A DNA stretch of 64,000 nucleotides from Sipunculus nudus. Taxonomy: Eukaryota; Annelida; Sipuncula; Golfingiida; Sipunculidae. Where the stretch lies: NCBI GenBank assembly GCA_026874595.1, contig CM049311.1, positions 19,524,676 through 19,588,675 of the forward strand. The letters are read 5' to 3'. Both the position numbers and the translations under genes were made by a program. Each line of letters starts with the position of its first letter. Positions within the stretch are counted from its first letter, which is position 1. The notes below the pieces were generated by a model that saw nothing but the letters and a program-made list of their open reading frames with translations, was not told where the DNA came from and did not search any database. Shown here in pieces: positions 13,801-27,000 of this stretch.

Positions 13801-14108
13801 TACATGGTACATTTTACGGCACAGATACATTAGTCCCAGGTACAGGTACGCCTTACCTCAGGTACAACTATTCAGGAACAGGAAATGACCTCCAAGTATA
13901 GTTACTTAGAAGTAAATACTCAGGTACAGTTCAGGTAAAGGTACAAGTAACTCTCGTCTCAACGCTTGTACATGGATATACATGAATATACTGGACAGTC
14001 AATTTGACGTGTTACAAATAATTGTCAATATGTTTAATACGTCAGAAAAGAAAAGCTGAAACACTTACGCATACAATAGACCAAAAATCCAAATAAGCTA
14101 CGCTTCAT
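10850..14108 (-). CDS. C-type lectin-like domain gene, copy B (complete, 4 exons)
   Basis: Predicted exons on the minus strand are 14108-14069, 12065-11901, 11747-11532 and 11097-10850. They total 669 nt, or about 222 residues, and all introns are phase 1. The start exon encodes MKRSLFGFLVYCM, a short hydrophobic signal-like segment, before a GTAAGT donor. Exon 2 (165 nt) encodes a basic and acidic stretch followed by four cysteines. Exons 3 and 4 encode the CTLD: 'ASCYLFLPEARSSF', 'LVSIETWEE', 'YWTSGTD', 'SWIWSATG' and a final 'GVLCE'. The Cys of 'SICES' and of 'VLCE' match the conserved outer disulphide, but the usual inner Cys pair and EPN/WND residues are not seen. The likely product is a secreted, non-canonical immune-type lectin. 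The signal peptide is short and its cleavage uncertain. A further phase-1 exon between exons 1 and 2 cannot be excluded. Confidence 0.75.
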
Positions 14109-16394
14109 AATTTTTGTTCTTTGTCAGATTGCAGGAGCAACGTGACTTCAAAGTATTTATATCAATCCAGCAGCAAATGGGAACACCTGCAGGCCTGAAA
14201 TCTTCCTTTTTGCAGTACACTCATTTATACCGAAGAATAGCAAACGCTAAAAAAATTAATCAATAATAAGTTTTCCTTTAATGGGGTACTTTACTACCAT
14301 TAAGTGTAATTAATTGAATAAATAGTTTGTATGTTTGTATTTTATTAAACTTGCCTGAAGGAAAAGTCTGCAAACTCGGTCAAATTTTTATGCAAGTCCA
14401 TGAAATAGCGCTTACGTTTTCTATGCTGCCATCGAACCATTTCGCAGATTTTCTCTGGCATCCCTGCAGGCAAAGTCTTCATGCTAAATTCTCTTTTTAT
14501 TAATAGTCCTGGCCCAGAAGTTAATGTTATTTTTGTGTACCTATGGCATCAAGCGGTTGTTGCAGCTGGAGAAGTAGGATATGATACGTTTGTATCGCCA
14601 ATTTTAAACAATTTCACAGCTTTTTAGGCTGCCTCAGAAACAAGAATCCATGGACTCTGAGAAGAAGGGGGATCATTTTGCCTTAATAATGTTACGTATG
14701 TAAATACAGAGCCTCGATTTGCCATATCAGTCCCTTTTCTGGGCTAGAGATCCCTCGTTTTCTCCGTTTGATAGCATTTGATAAAAGTTCAAAGGCATAA
14801 ATGATATTCTCGTGAGGTATGGTTACGTTTGGTATGAAACCTAGGTTTAATTAAAAAAACTGCATATAAAAAGTTTGGAGTGTCCGTCCGTCACAGATTT
14901 GTTGTTAACGTAATAACAAAAAAAAATTAAACATACAATCACCAAACATGCAGCATTTATATACCTCAAGAAGGACTCTGTCAAGTTTGATTATTGATGC
15001 CCTTGACGCATTTTTTAAGGTCACAGAGGTGAATATGCTAAAATTATGTCAACGCCATAAATTGAAAAAGATTGAGACACAGTCACCAAATTTGCGGTAT
15101 TGATAAAACTCATAACGGGTTATGTCTTTTGAATTTCGATGATCTTAGTACATTTTTTTAAGGTCACAGAAGAGATAACGCTTAAATTATGTTAACGCAA
15201 TAACATGAAAGGATATGAGGAAAAGCTCACAATGATTCATCTGCAAGCCTTGTCAAATCTCGTTACTTTTGGCGTCTAACAAGTATAAGCGATATTTGAA
15301 GAAAATGGGAAATATATGTTTAAGATAAAAGAAACTACTTTTCTACCATATCTGACCGGTCCGACCTGATATGATAGACTGTGGTATAACTATCACAATT
15401 ATATACTGGACACGGCTGGTCAATTGTAGTTTAACTTTTCACACTATTTTCTCAAAATATAAGATCGAGTAGCATTTTTTCTAAATTTCAGCCAAAAAAG
15501 CGCCGCTTATAAAGCTTTTCAGCTTTATATTAGAAGATGGAGTGAACTCTTTTAGACTCCTGGGTAATTAACCTTGTTGTTACAGCAGAACGCTCTGAAG
15601 AGGAGGTGTAGTATCTGTCCCACCCCTTTTCAGGCTAGAGATCCCTAGTTTTTTGCGTCTAACAAGAATAAGCGATATTTGAAGAAAATGGGAAATTCAT
15701 GTTTTAGATAAAAAAAACTACTTTTCTTCCATATCTGACCGGTCCGACCGATTTTCTCAAAAATTTAACAACGAGTAACATTTTTTTTTCTAAATGTCAG
15801 CCAAAAACAGCGCCGCTTATAAAGCCTTTCAGTTTTATTTTGGAAGATGAAGTGAACTCTTTTAGACTCCTGGGTAATTAATCTTGTTGTTACAGCAGAA
15901 CGCTCTGAAGAGGAGGTGTAGTATCTGTCCCACCCCAGAATGATACGCTAACAAACTAATCAGAAAACTGATTCACTGCATAAATAGAATTCAGTTATTA
16001 CAACATATTGAATGAAACCTCTAAACGCTTATGAAAAACAAAGAGGAAACCTCCACAAACGGTAAGGGCTATGATTCCTTGAATCTATACCTGAATGCAT
16101 ACGAGACGTGCCTTTAACGGATGTATTTCACTCCATTGGAAGAAACCCTCTGAGCCTTGATCCTGTCCTGTGTGCAGTACATATATTTATTACAAAGAAA
16201 AACCGCTGCTCCTAAAGAATCAATAGAAGGTTTTTCCTTTGATGGGATGCTTTACTGCAGTTAAGAGAAATCAGTTCGGGCTATAGTTGGTTTTCCAGGC
16301 AGGGCAACCCAAAGAATAATTCGATAAATGTTATGTTTAATTTGAGTCCCCGGGACAACGATCGCACACTGAATAAAAAAGGACATTTCTCAAA

Positions 16395-18060
16395 ATCCTC
16401 ACACGAAAACGAGTGAATCCCTTCCTGTCACAATCACTCCCTCCCCTCACGACAACGAGGGAATCCCTTTCTGCTTCAATTCACCCTCTCTTCACAACAA
16501 AGAGGAAAACCAGCCTGCTACAGCTCGCCCTCTCTTAACGACAATGGGGGAATCCCTTCCTGCCACAATTACCCTCCCTTCACGACAACGAGGGAATCCA
16601 TTTCTGCAACATTCACCCTCCCTTCACGACGAGGGAATCCCTTCCTGCAACATTCACCCTCCCTTCACGACAACCAGTGAATCCCTTTCTGCAACATTCA
16701 CCCTCCCTTCACGACGAGGGAATCCCTTCGTGCAACATTCACCCTCCCTTCACGACAACGAGGGAATCCCTTCCTGCTTCAATTCATTCTCCCTTCACGA
16801 CGAGGGAATCCCTTCCTGCCACATTCACCCTCCTTTCACGACAACGAAAGAATCCCTTCCAGCCACATTTAACCTCCCTTCACGACACCGAGGGAATCCC
16901 TCTGCCACATTCACCCTCCCTTCAGGACATCGAGGAAATCCCATCCTGCCACATTAACCCTCCCTTCACGACAACGAGGGAATCCCTTCCTGCCAAATTA
17001 ACCCTCCCTTCAAGACAACGAAGGAATCCCATACTGCAGCATTAAACCTCTCTTCACGACAAAGAGGGAATCCCTTCCTGCCACATTCACCCTCCCTTCA
17101 CGACAACGAGGGAATCCCTTTCTGCAACATTCACCCTCCCTTCACAACGAGGGAATCCCTTCGTGCAACATTCACCCTCCCTTCACGACAACGAGGGAAT
17201 CCCTTCCTGCTTCAATTCATTCTCCCTTCACGACGAGGGAATCCCTTCCTGCCACATTTACCCTCCTTTCACGACAACGAAAGAATCCCTTCCAGCCACA
17301 TTTAACCTCCCTTCACGACACCGAGGGAATCCCTCTGCCACATCACCCTCCCTTCAGGACATCGAGGAAATCCCTTCCTGCCACATTAGCCCTCCCTTCA
17401 CGACAACGAGGGAATCCCTTCCTGCCAAATTAACCCTCCCTTCAAGACAACGAAGGAATCCCATACTGCAGCATTTAACCTCTCTTCACGACAAAGAGGG
17501 AATCCCTTCCTGCCACATTCACCCCTGTCTTCACGACAACGAGGGAATCACTTTCTGCAACATTCACCCTCCCTTCACGACGAGGTAATCCCTTCGTGCA
17601 ACATTCACCCTCCCTTCACGACAACGAGGGAATCCCTTCCTGCTTCAAGTCAGCCTCCCTTCACGTCGGGGGAATCCCTTCCTGCCACATTCACCCTGCA
17701 TTCACGACAATGAGGGAATCCCTTCCTGCCACATTCACCCTCCCTTCAGGACAACGAGGAAATCCCTTCGTGCAACATTCACCCTCCCTTCACGACAACG
17801 AGGGAATCCCTTCCTGCTTCAATTCAGCCTCCCTTCACGACGATGGAATCTCTTCCTGCCACATTAACCCTCCCTTCACGAAAACGAGGGAATCCCATCC
17901 TGCACTATTTTACCTCCCTTCACGACAAGGACGGGAATCCCTTACTGCCACAATTTATCCTCCCTTCACGACAACGACGGAATCCCTTCATGCCACAATA
18001 ATCCTCCCTTCACGACATCGAGGGAATCCCTTCCTGCCACATCTTCCCTCACTTTACGAA
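16395..18060. repeat. 44-bp minisatellite, array C (about 38 units)
   Basis: Third array of the family. A block of several units from roughly 16670 to 17060 recurs almost unchanged at roughly 17100-17500, including a shared short variant 'GGGAATCCCTCTGCCACAT'. This indicates a recent amplification of about 430 bp. The array sits about 2.3 kb upstream of the copy B lectin start codon. Confidence 0.93.
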
Positions 18061-18815
18061 TATCATAAAAACCACATAAATTCAGATGTATTAACTTAGT
18101 ATGATACGAGACAGACTTAGTATGAGGTATGACACACTTAGTATTATAGAAGACAGGCAATAGCAATCAAAAGAAAACAGTGAAGACATTTTTTTAAATA
18201 CCCCTCTATTAAAGGTGTCTTATCACCTATCTGACCTATCTTAACTAAAGGTAATGCCTTTGATCTTTAATAAAAATAGACCAATAACGTGGACATCACT
18301 GCACACAGGCTGCTTCTTTTGCGATTATATCACTTGTTTTATAATATTTGGGAGCCCCTCAGGATAAACAGAACGAATTCAACAAGGGCATCTGGAGGCA
18401 AGTCAGATAAGCCAGGGCTTTATAAATGGCGCTTTGCAACAACTGACCTTTCTACAAGCGTATTTATGCAACATACCACCTTAGGTTACATGTTTTTTCC
18501 CGTCTGTCAACAGTGATGTGTTTACATAATGTTGATAAACAAGTTCATACATCCTTAACGGAGGCGTTATAAGAACTTTTCAAAACCAGAATTACCCTAA
18601 CATCATTAATTTAGACACACAGGAAGCCAGGAATCACGCAAATGTTTTTTTTTTTCAAAAGGTAGGTGTATGGACATTTTTTAGCTTTATCTTATCTCAG
18701 AATTTTAATTTTCCATGAGAATGAAATAGGACATCAAAACCAAATTTAAACAAATAAAATATATTCAAATAACAGGATCTATTTCAGAAACAGAACTAAA
18801 AGCACCGTACGCTTT

Positions 18816-18821
<6 letters not shown>

Positions 18822-18877
<56 letters not shown>
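18822..18877. repeat. (TA)n microsatellite
   Basis: An uninterrupted TA dinucleotide run of about 55 bp in unit C. Units A and B have only a few TA repeats at the matching place (for example 'atatatatgacatatgg' near 10300), so the run expanded in copy C alone. Confidence 0.97.
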
Positions 18878-18878
<1 letters not shown>

Positions 18879-19101
18879 ACACATAGCTTCCGCTTAAATC
18901 AGAAGAGATATCTTCCTTTATATGATAGATAAGTTAAACAACAAATGAGCAACTGTAAACATAAACAATCAGGCTGTAACTTAAGATATTAAAGGGGAAG
19001 ACAGGTAAAATACCCATGAGATAAAGATGATATAAGGTGTCATAAAGTCTGTTTGCATTGGCAGCGAAACCAAATTTTCATGCTTGGCCCAATATCAGAC
19101 A

Positions 19102-19690
<589 letters not shown>

Positions 19691-20050
19691 AAAGAGCCAT
19701 AGTTCAATCGATCGTTTTTTCTTCAATGACTCGGCCATTTCTGCAATGAATATTTTTGAAATGGAGTCAGGGAGAAGGAATTATTCTGCGTGGCAAAAAC
19801 TATTTGATAAAGAAAATGAATCAGTCTGATTACTTCATTCCAAATTCAACTCAAAGGAGTCGTGGTGCCGACTCTGTGTAGGGAATACACAGAAAGGATT
19901 CCGCGATAAAGGGGACCACAGGATTATCGATACAATTTATGTTCCCATGATAGGTGTCACAGGCTGTATTTACAATTCTAGTGCGTCTTTCACGAACACA
20001 TTGCGGCATTGCTTGACCATCATGTGGACATAGGTTCATCAGATCCTCAT

Positions 20051-22002
20051 TTATTCGCAGGGAGACCTCTTCTCACACAAAACACCCAGTTCCTTGACGG
20101 GAAGGCTGGGAACCCATACGACACTCCCCTGTGGGGCAAATGAAAGATAATTGTGAAAGTCAAATAGGGCGAACACTCTTTTCTTCAGCCGGCGAAAATC
20201 TATCTTCCATCCAGTTGCACTCCATATCAATGAATTTTTCTCATGTTTGTCCGTCCCCGATGTCCAGTATGCAGGGTTCCCAGGGAACCAACCTGAATCT
20301 GCAATTAAACCCAAAACAGATGTACTCCAGTGTCCCATATTTCTATAGACCAGAGCTGCTGGTTTTGAAAACGGATATCCGAAATCAGAAACAGGTACAT
20401 AAATTTATGCGGCATGAAAAATGCGATATATTGGATTAGGGCCGTGTTTTGTATTTGTGTTTATGTATCTCTATCTGCCTATTGCTCCAGGGCATGCACC
20501 GTTTTTTAATAATTGTCAGATGTGCTCTTTTCAAGGACATTTTTACTGTATAATTAGGTTTTTCAAATGATTTAATGATATTTTGTGAGCTTATATTTCT
20601 AAATTCTATGTTATATATTTGAAAACTATTTTAGAAGGAAATAAAAGTAGCTCAATAGGAATGCTGGCAATACTCAAACACGTTTTCCAGGTAAAATCAC
20701 AAATGAAACGGTAGCTTCACACTTGACAATTATTTAGTAAGGTGGGTGAACAATTTGCAAGTAACCTTTCATATCTCCCCACTTCAAATGTATCTTCTGT
20801 CCCGAAATCTGATGGACTTATTATTACTGAAGACAGTATCACTGAGGTTTCAAGTACAATGGAATCATTTAAAAAATGGTTCTTCTATAGTTATAATTAA
20901 CATGGTTTGTAATTTATATCTAAATAGAACAACTTAACTTTGCTCAGGATCCTGACGGAGGTCTATACGTAGTCTCTGACGATGTTTTGTATTTTAATAT
21001 TACAAGAAGTATTAACATATTTATTTATTTTTTTTTTTGTTATTTGAGGTACCACTGTTATTTGACGTAAAAATATTATTGTATGATATTTTAGCATATT
21101 TATTGTTAGTTCAGTGAACAATCTCTATGTTTTGTCCCTCCACTTATAGTATGTCCTTATCTGATATTGACCGTTTTACTGTCGTAAATATACTTACGGC
21201 TTTCTTTGGGGGTCACTGTGGTCACACACATTAAGCAATCACAAAACATGAAGGGAAATTAAAAAGAAACTCAGAATAAGCGCATTGCGTCAATACAATA
21301 TGTTATTGATGTTATACTTTCTATTGTCTATGTTAAAAAATGATCTGCTTAGTAACTTTCGAAGTGCTTTTGGAGGTACGATAATTCTTGAGCATGAAAA
21401 CGTGTTAACGTGTGAGGTGTGGGAGGAGAGCATATGAGGCTTCTGTTTTCATCAACACACTAAAAATAGGACGTTAACGGTCTGTGATATATTATCACCT
21501 GACACAATAAGACTTGAGTCGTTTTGGACGACATTCTTCAGATGTTGCAGCTCCTCCCATGATTCAATGCTGACAAGTTTCGAATCCGAACTTTCACATA
21601 CTGACTCTCCTTTCTGGAAACTGCTTCTTCCTTCAGGTAGGAACAGGTAGCAACTGGCGTTGTGATAAGCATCTCCAGTGAACAAGTAGCCAAAAGGTGC
21701 AGCACATGCGTAATCTTTAAGAAAACATATACTGCATCACCCTTATTCTTTTCATTGACGTGCGTAAGAACTAAAGAAAACAGTGTCTTACCATTAGATA
21801 TAGTCAGGTTTAAGAGATTTTTTGATATAATACTTACGACAACCCTTCAATGAATCATCACGACAGGTCAGTGCTATGTCTATGAAGATGTTATGATCCC
21901 GGCATGGAGGAATTCCAAAACACATATAATTAGCATCAATCAATCTCTCTCGAACATCCTCTCTCATTACTTGTCTTCTTTCTCTGGCTGCAGATATTCT
22001 GC
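20051..22002 (-). CDS. C-type lectin-like domain gene, copy C (start exon lost)
   Basis: Exons 22002-21838, 21714-21499 and 20292-20051 on the minus strand are open, with the same phase-1 borders as copies A and B. The last exon is 6 nt shorter (two residues fewer after 'IDFRRL'). The intron between the last two exons is 1.2 kb because of a private insertion; copies A and B have about 0.26 and 0.43 kb. The matching start exon near 23640-23690 has its ATG changed to ACG, and its donor is removed by a deletion. The CTLD exons are intact but no usable start is visible. It may be a young pseudogene or may use an unseen first exon. Confidence 0.65.
20400..21190. mobile_element. Insertion in an intron of lectin copy C
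   Basis: Relative to copy B, about 790 bp of AT-rich sequence separates 'gaaatcagaaacagg' from 'ggctttctttggggg'. No long open frame, terminal inverted repeat or target duplication could be made out. The origin is unknown. Confidence 0.4.
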
Positions 22003-23875
22003 CTACATGCAGAAAAAGACAAACTTCTGTCAGAGACTCTTGTATAACCTGAACAATATCTCAGTGATTCTTGTATTTCTAATCAACATATTTCGAACCA
22101 TAATGAGCACAAGGAAACATAACACAAATCGGATGGACAATTTTTTTTAATCATCGGATGTTGTCGTCAGTTGCGATATAATGTAATGTATCAAATGTTA
22201 ATATACATACAAAAAGCATGAACTAGGAGACCACATATAGCTAGATTCATTATTCCTTGGTTCAATTTAAAAAATCTTCCAACGGGTCTGCCTTTATAAA
22301 TCCCTTTTTGTAAACCGAGAGAGTAAAGCCTACTGCCCTTCCTTTATTTATTTGTGTTTGTAGCATAAAGACTTACGCTAAACACTTACAGGCCCCCTAA
22401 AAATATTTGTTTTTATTCTACACCACTTTTCCACAAAAGGAAATCAATTGCCATTATTTGCTCTTAATAGATTCACAAATCACTCCAGTGGATATGAAAT
22501 CTACAAATCCGATCTTTCTAAAAAAATTCATTTTGACAAGATTTTTAAAGCATTGGTTTGATATTTTGATAGACCTACACCAGTCACTTTATAACAATAT
22601 GTACTTTATACTGTCACCAGGAGAGGTTTTGAGTGGGTTCTGTTGCCGTTCCTTTAACAGGAAAATCCATCTCAATCATCAATACGATTAATAACGTTGA
22701 TGTTGTTTCGGAAAAAAATTCTGATATGTTATTTGAAGGGTGTGCTGTAAATCCAGAGTTGTTATGAGAAATAACATAAAATATGAAGCTACTAAAATCT
22801 GCTTTCTATAGAATATTTTGGTCGAAAGTTCATAATGACAATTATATCGCATTATTAAGTAGAACCGTTTATCTGTTTTTGCTTCTGGCAATCTGCCTAA
22901 ATGTAATGCTCGGGCTTTCAAAGCAAATATTTGTTGACTACTGCAATATCAGTTGTGGAACAAAAATATCAGTTGTGGCTTTCTGCTGCCTGACATTCTG
23001 TTTTACTCTGTCACATAATTTTGTTCATATCTAGTTCGAAATTTCTTCTTCTACAAATCCACAAATTCTTTTCACCAGAAGAGCAGGAATGTAGGAAGTG
23101 CTTCATAAAAAATTAGGGGGGGGGGAGTAAACAATTGGAATAGATGTATCAGAGGTATACATAAATATATTGGAACAAAAAAATATATATTGAAAACGTA
23201 CATGCAAAGAGACATGTGACAAAAATTTATCCGGAAACGATATATTAGTATCGTCACTGCTACCAACATTATCTCGATGACGATGTTGGATGTAGTGATA
23301 CAGTGAAAATGTACTCCAGGCGCTGTTTCTTTTCAGTTTATTAACTTCATTGCTTATGTTTTCCTGGTTTACATGCCTCTGTTGATAACTAATGCCCAGG
23401 ACACTAAAATTATGATATAATATTTAGTGGAATCAGGAGCGGGGAGCCATTTACAAAGAAGCACGTAATGCCCTTGGGGATAACATTTAAATTTCATTTA
23501 TTTTTCTGAGAAGTTCAGTTTCGTGATCCACAGTCCTTTGAGCCAGATTTCGAGACGATTATTCTTCACTCTATAAAACACAGACATCCTATGGCTGAGC
23601 AGGGATAAGTGACTTGAAAGAAGGCTTCATCAATAGACCAAAAATCCACATAAGCGACGCTTCGTATTTTTGTTCTATGTCAGATGGCAGGAGCAACGTG
23701 ACTTCAAAGTATTTATATCAATCCAGCAGCAAGTGGGAACACCTGCAGGCCTGAAATCTTCCTGTTTGCAGTACAATATTTTATACTGAAGAATAGCAAA
23801 CGCTTAAAAAAACAATAGTAAGTTTTCCTTTAATGGGGTACTTTACTATCATTCAGAGAAATTAATTGTAATTAA

Positions 23876-24760
23876 CTGTTCTTTTAATAGTTGACTACCG
23901 ACGGTAGTTGACTATAAAGCGTTCTTTTCAGATAGACTTGACATGTTTAAACAGTTTGCCTGATGTTAAAAGCAGTTGTTTTCGTAAATTGTTTGACTGA
24001 TTTACTGACAGAACCAGGTTCTTGGCTGCTCCATTGTTTTCAGTATTAACAGAAAAAGAGCACATAAAATCCCATGGCTGGAAATATGTAAATGTATAAC
24101 TCTGGAACTGAGCGAGCACTTATGAAAACTAGTATTTTAAACACTCTTCACCAACAAAGAACACCAATCAACTAGGGAATGGAAAAATAAAACCTATTGT
24201 GGAGCCTGTGCGACAGATTTAAAATATTATAATTTTTCTGAGCTAAAATTGCTTAGAAGGTAAAAATAAGTGAAATGAAAATTTTGACATTAGATATGAA
24301 TTCTTCGACCCAAGAAACCCACTAATCAACATGCTTCACAGAATTACAAGCAACCATGTGAAATAATAATTTCCAAATATGGAGGACATCCTAGATTTCA
24401 TGATCTTACGGTTTCCGCTCGCATATACTTAATATACCTATATCTTTCTATTGAGATCATTGATTTGTTTCTAATTAAATTATATGGCATAGGATGACAG
24501 CACAAATATGTTTCCTTTCTCTATATTTCCCCAGTTATAGTAATGATATTTTGATATTTTAAACGTAATAAAATAAAAGTACCATGCTACATATTTGCAT
24601 TTGTTCAATTGGTAATTTTTCAATGTCGACAGCGGCAGATATAGTAATACAAAACAATTGATCTATCTCCGCCTTTGCATTGGGAAAGATCTTTATATTA
24701 TTTTACTAAACTGAAATTATTTTACAAATTAAAAATGATATATTTTATTTTCGTTTGTAG
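23876..24760. other. Non-coding gap between lectin cluster and NACHT pseudogene
   Basis: AT-rich DNA after homology to the lectin units ends. No exon with convincing splice signals was recognised. It ends at a polypyrimidine tract and 'gtttgtag', which matches the acceptor position of the NACHT exon in the intact receptor gene. Confidence 0.5.
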
Positions 24761-26361
24761 GAAAATCAGCCATAGGGACTGGCAAATATATTTCTAGTAG
24801 GTAATGGTGGACCTAGAAAACAACATTTGTTCGAAAAATAAAAACGGACTGGTGCAAAGTTGTGCACGGAGAAACAAATAAATCAAATTCTTTTAGACTG
24901 CGGTCTTGGGGGGAAGAATTTATTAAAAGATTTGGTTTACACATCCTGCTGTGTCTGAGAGACATGAAAGTAGGTCAGAGTTTACAGGAATTAATCATGG
25001 AAATGCTTGGACTGAAGGAAAATGACGTCATCTATTATCTCCGAATCATATCTGATAACGAACAAACAACGCTGTTGATATTTGACGGATAAAACGAATA
25101 CATAGATACTACTTCAACAGATATCACTGATATGCTACACAGGAAAAACACTCCAGTATACAAATCTGGTCATCAGATTCACGCATCCTCAATCTCACCA
25201 TTTTAGGACAGAAAACGTCTCTCCCGAAAATCAAATTCGCTTATGAGGATTTTCAAAACAGGGCATTGCTGTACTCATCGGGAAAATCTTTGAAAGCGAG
25301 GGAAAGGAAAGCACAACACTTAAACAACTGATCAACAAATAAGGATACCTCGCATGTCTCACCCATTTCCCGGCAGTACTCTTACTCATGTCAATATTCT
25401 TGGCATCACAAGGTTTTAACAAGACTTGGTCAAGTAAATAAGTAGTCGATATGAGAAGAAGTTTGTGACACAGAGCAGAACCAAAAAAATCATTGAGAAA
25501 TATCACAAATGTCTCAGGAAAATTGGAAAATTTTTATGTAAGGTGGCATGAAGAAAGATTGTTATTGAGTTATTGTTATAAACAGGTTATATTAACAGTT
25601 GCCAAGTAACATTGGATAAGGAATTTGTAGCAGAGAGACCAGGGGTAGACAATAAGATAACATTTTCTCATAAGATCCTGTAGGAGTATTTCGTCGATTA
25701 CTATCCTGTTCATGTCGATGATATAGAACAGGAAGTGTTGCTAATGACGTTTCATGATTCCAAAGCAGGTTGTGAGAGAATCTGAGATGATTTCGACATA
25801 TGTACAAGGCCTCTATGGGAAAAAGGTTAACAAACACATACATACAATTTTGACCGGTGATATTGAGAAATCACAGTTTCACAAACAACTGCAGCTAAAT
25901 TATTTTTGCAGCTCAGGGACGCCGGGATGTTGCTGCCACCGGTGGGCAAACATGAAACTAACAAATGCCCATTCACAAAATATGCAACGTATTTGTGAAG
26001 TGACACTTCGGGCCAGTCACGAACGATTCTACATTTACACGGTGGAGGCTCGAGTGAAAATCTGATATTATTAGAAAAGCTGATATCAAACGCCTGTAGC
26101 ACGCAGATGTTAGAGGAACCAAGGTTTAAAAAACCTAAACTGTTGTCTATTGGATATATCTCCAACACGAATATGAAAAGGCTTTCATTACGTTCATGGT
26201 ATTTTAGACTGTCATCGCACCAGCTGAGGCCACTGTTAAACATGTTACCAGACTGTCACTCCCTGACGGACCTTGATCTATCGGGTGACCGGTTGAGTGG
26301 ACTGATGGACGGCACAGTGCGCCTTACAGTACTAACACGCTCTTATCTCACAACATTAAAC

Positions 26362-26726
26362 ATGTCGCGCCCCCCCCCCCCTTCCCCTCCTTTGTCGTTG
26401 AGCTGTTACAACTAATTTTTTCTATTTCTTTTCCCAGTTATTTGTACTTAATTTTCTTATCTTATGATATCTTTTTTTCCACAGTTTATTAATTCTAATT
26501 CATAAGTTGAGGAATTCTAAATCAACAGCACTTGATTAAGATAGCATCCAAATGTAATTATATATTCTGAGAGGGAGTCTTCCCGTTAATACACTCTGCT
26601 GGGTCAAAACACCGAGAACCCCCCCCCCCCCCCCATTCATAAAATGGATAAAATAAAAATATTTATATTTTTCATTGGCTGAAAAATATATTAGGTAAAT
26701 AGTGAAAAATATATTAGGTAAATAGT

Positions 26727-26774
<48 letters not shown>

Positions 26775-26862
26775 GTAATAAAATATTGCATATAACACCA
26801 ACCACTAACCCAGTATATTAGAGACCCCCTGTTATCGAATTTCTGGATCCGCCAATTGTAAC
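26362..26862. mobile_element. C-rich non-autonomous element inside the NACHT-LRR pseudogene
   Basis: Begins with a C-run after 'acatgtcgcg' and ends near 'ATTTCTGGATCCGCCAATTG'. Blocks such as 'cccc..TTGAGCT..CTAATTTT..CTATTT..TTTTCCCA' match the element at 35742-36152, which ends 'ATTTCTGAATCCACCAATG'. It interrupts LRR coding sequence, which marks it as an insertion. It carries no protein frame and contains a (TA)n run at 26729-26772. Confidence 0.6.
26729..26772. repeat. (TA)n microsatellite
   Basis: A run of about 40 bp inside the C-rich element. It is preceded by a short direct repeat, 'GAAAAATATATTAGGTAAATAGT', present twice at about 26682-26726. Confidence 0.95.
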
Positions 26863-27000
26863 ACCTGGTGCCGTGTGGCCACTGTAATTCATATTACCGG
26901 ACTATCTAACCGGATAAACAGGCTGCCATCTCACTTCACTCCACATGCGTAGCTGTTTTCTTAAATCATATTATGTGAGGCCGCTGTTAGTCACTCCCTG

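Larger units (their letters stand above)
6756..16005. repeat. Tandem segmental duplication, copy B
   Basis: This is the second and most complete unit. It begins with the same motif as position 1 and carries the longest minisatellite and the only CTLD gene with an intact start exon. Its tail holds an extra local duplication: the stretch from about 15273 to 15626 ('gcgtctaacaag' through 'aggaggtgtagtatctgtcccacccc') recurs from about 15655 to 15940. Copy A has that tail only once. Confidence 0.9.
24761..27000 (+). pseudogene. Decayed NACHT-LRR exon, paralogue of the receptor at 62325
   Basis: The sequence after the acceptor aligns by eye with the intact exon at 62325. 'LANIFLVG' is preceded by a TAG where the intact gene has Trp, and a one-base deletion in the P-loop lysine-serine region breaks the Walker A motif. 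Later fragments keep 'LLCLRDMK', 'ISDNEQTTLLIFDG', 'YLACLTHFPAVLLLMS', 'ISTYVQGLYGKKVNKHI' and LRR-like 'LPDCHSLTDLDLSGDRLSGL', in several frames with many stops. A C-rich element splits the LRR part at about 26362, and weak LRR-like sequence resumes near 26863. The stop, the frameshifts and the insertion rule out an intact NACHT protein. No CTLD exons were found upstream of it. Confidence 0.88.

Noticed and set aside
418-18060. Regular repeats that could suggest a CRISPR array
   Set aside because: The units are contiguous and diverged with no unique spacers, in an intron-bearing animal genome. It is a minisatellite.
26362-26640. C-runs considered as assembly gaps or errors
   Set aside because: The same C-run layout occurs at 35763 and 36109 with shared flanking blocks, so it belongs to a repeat family.
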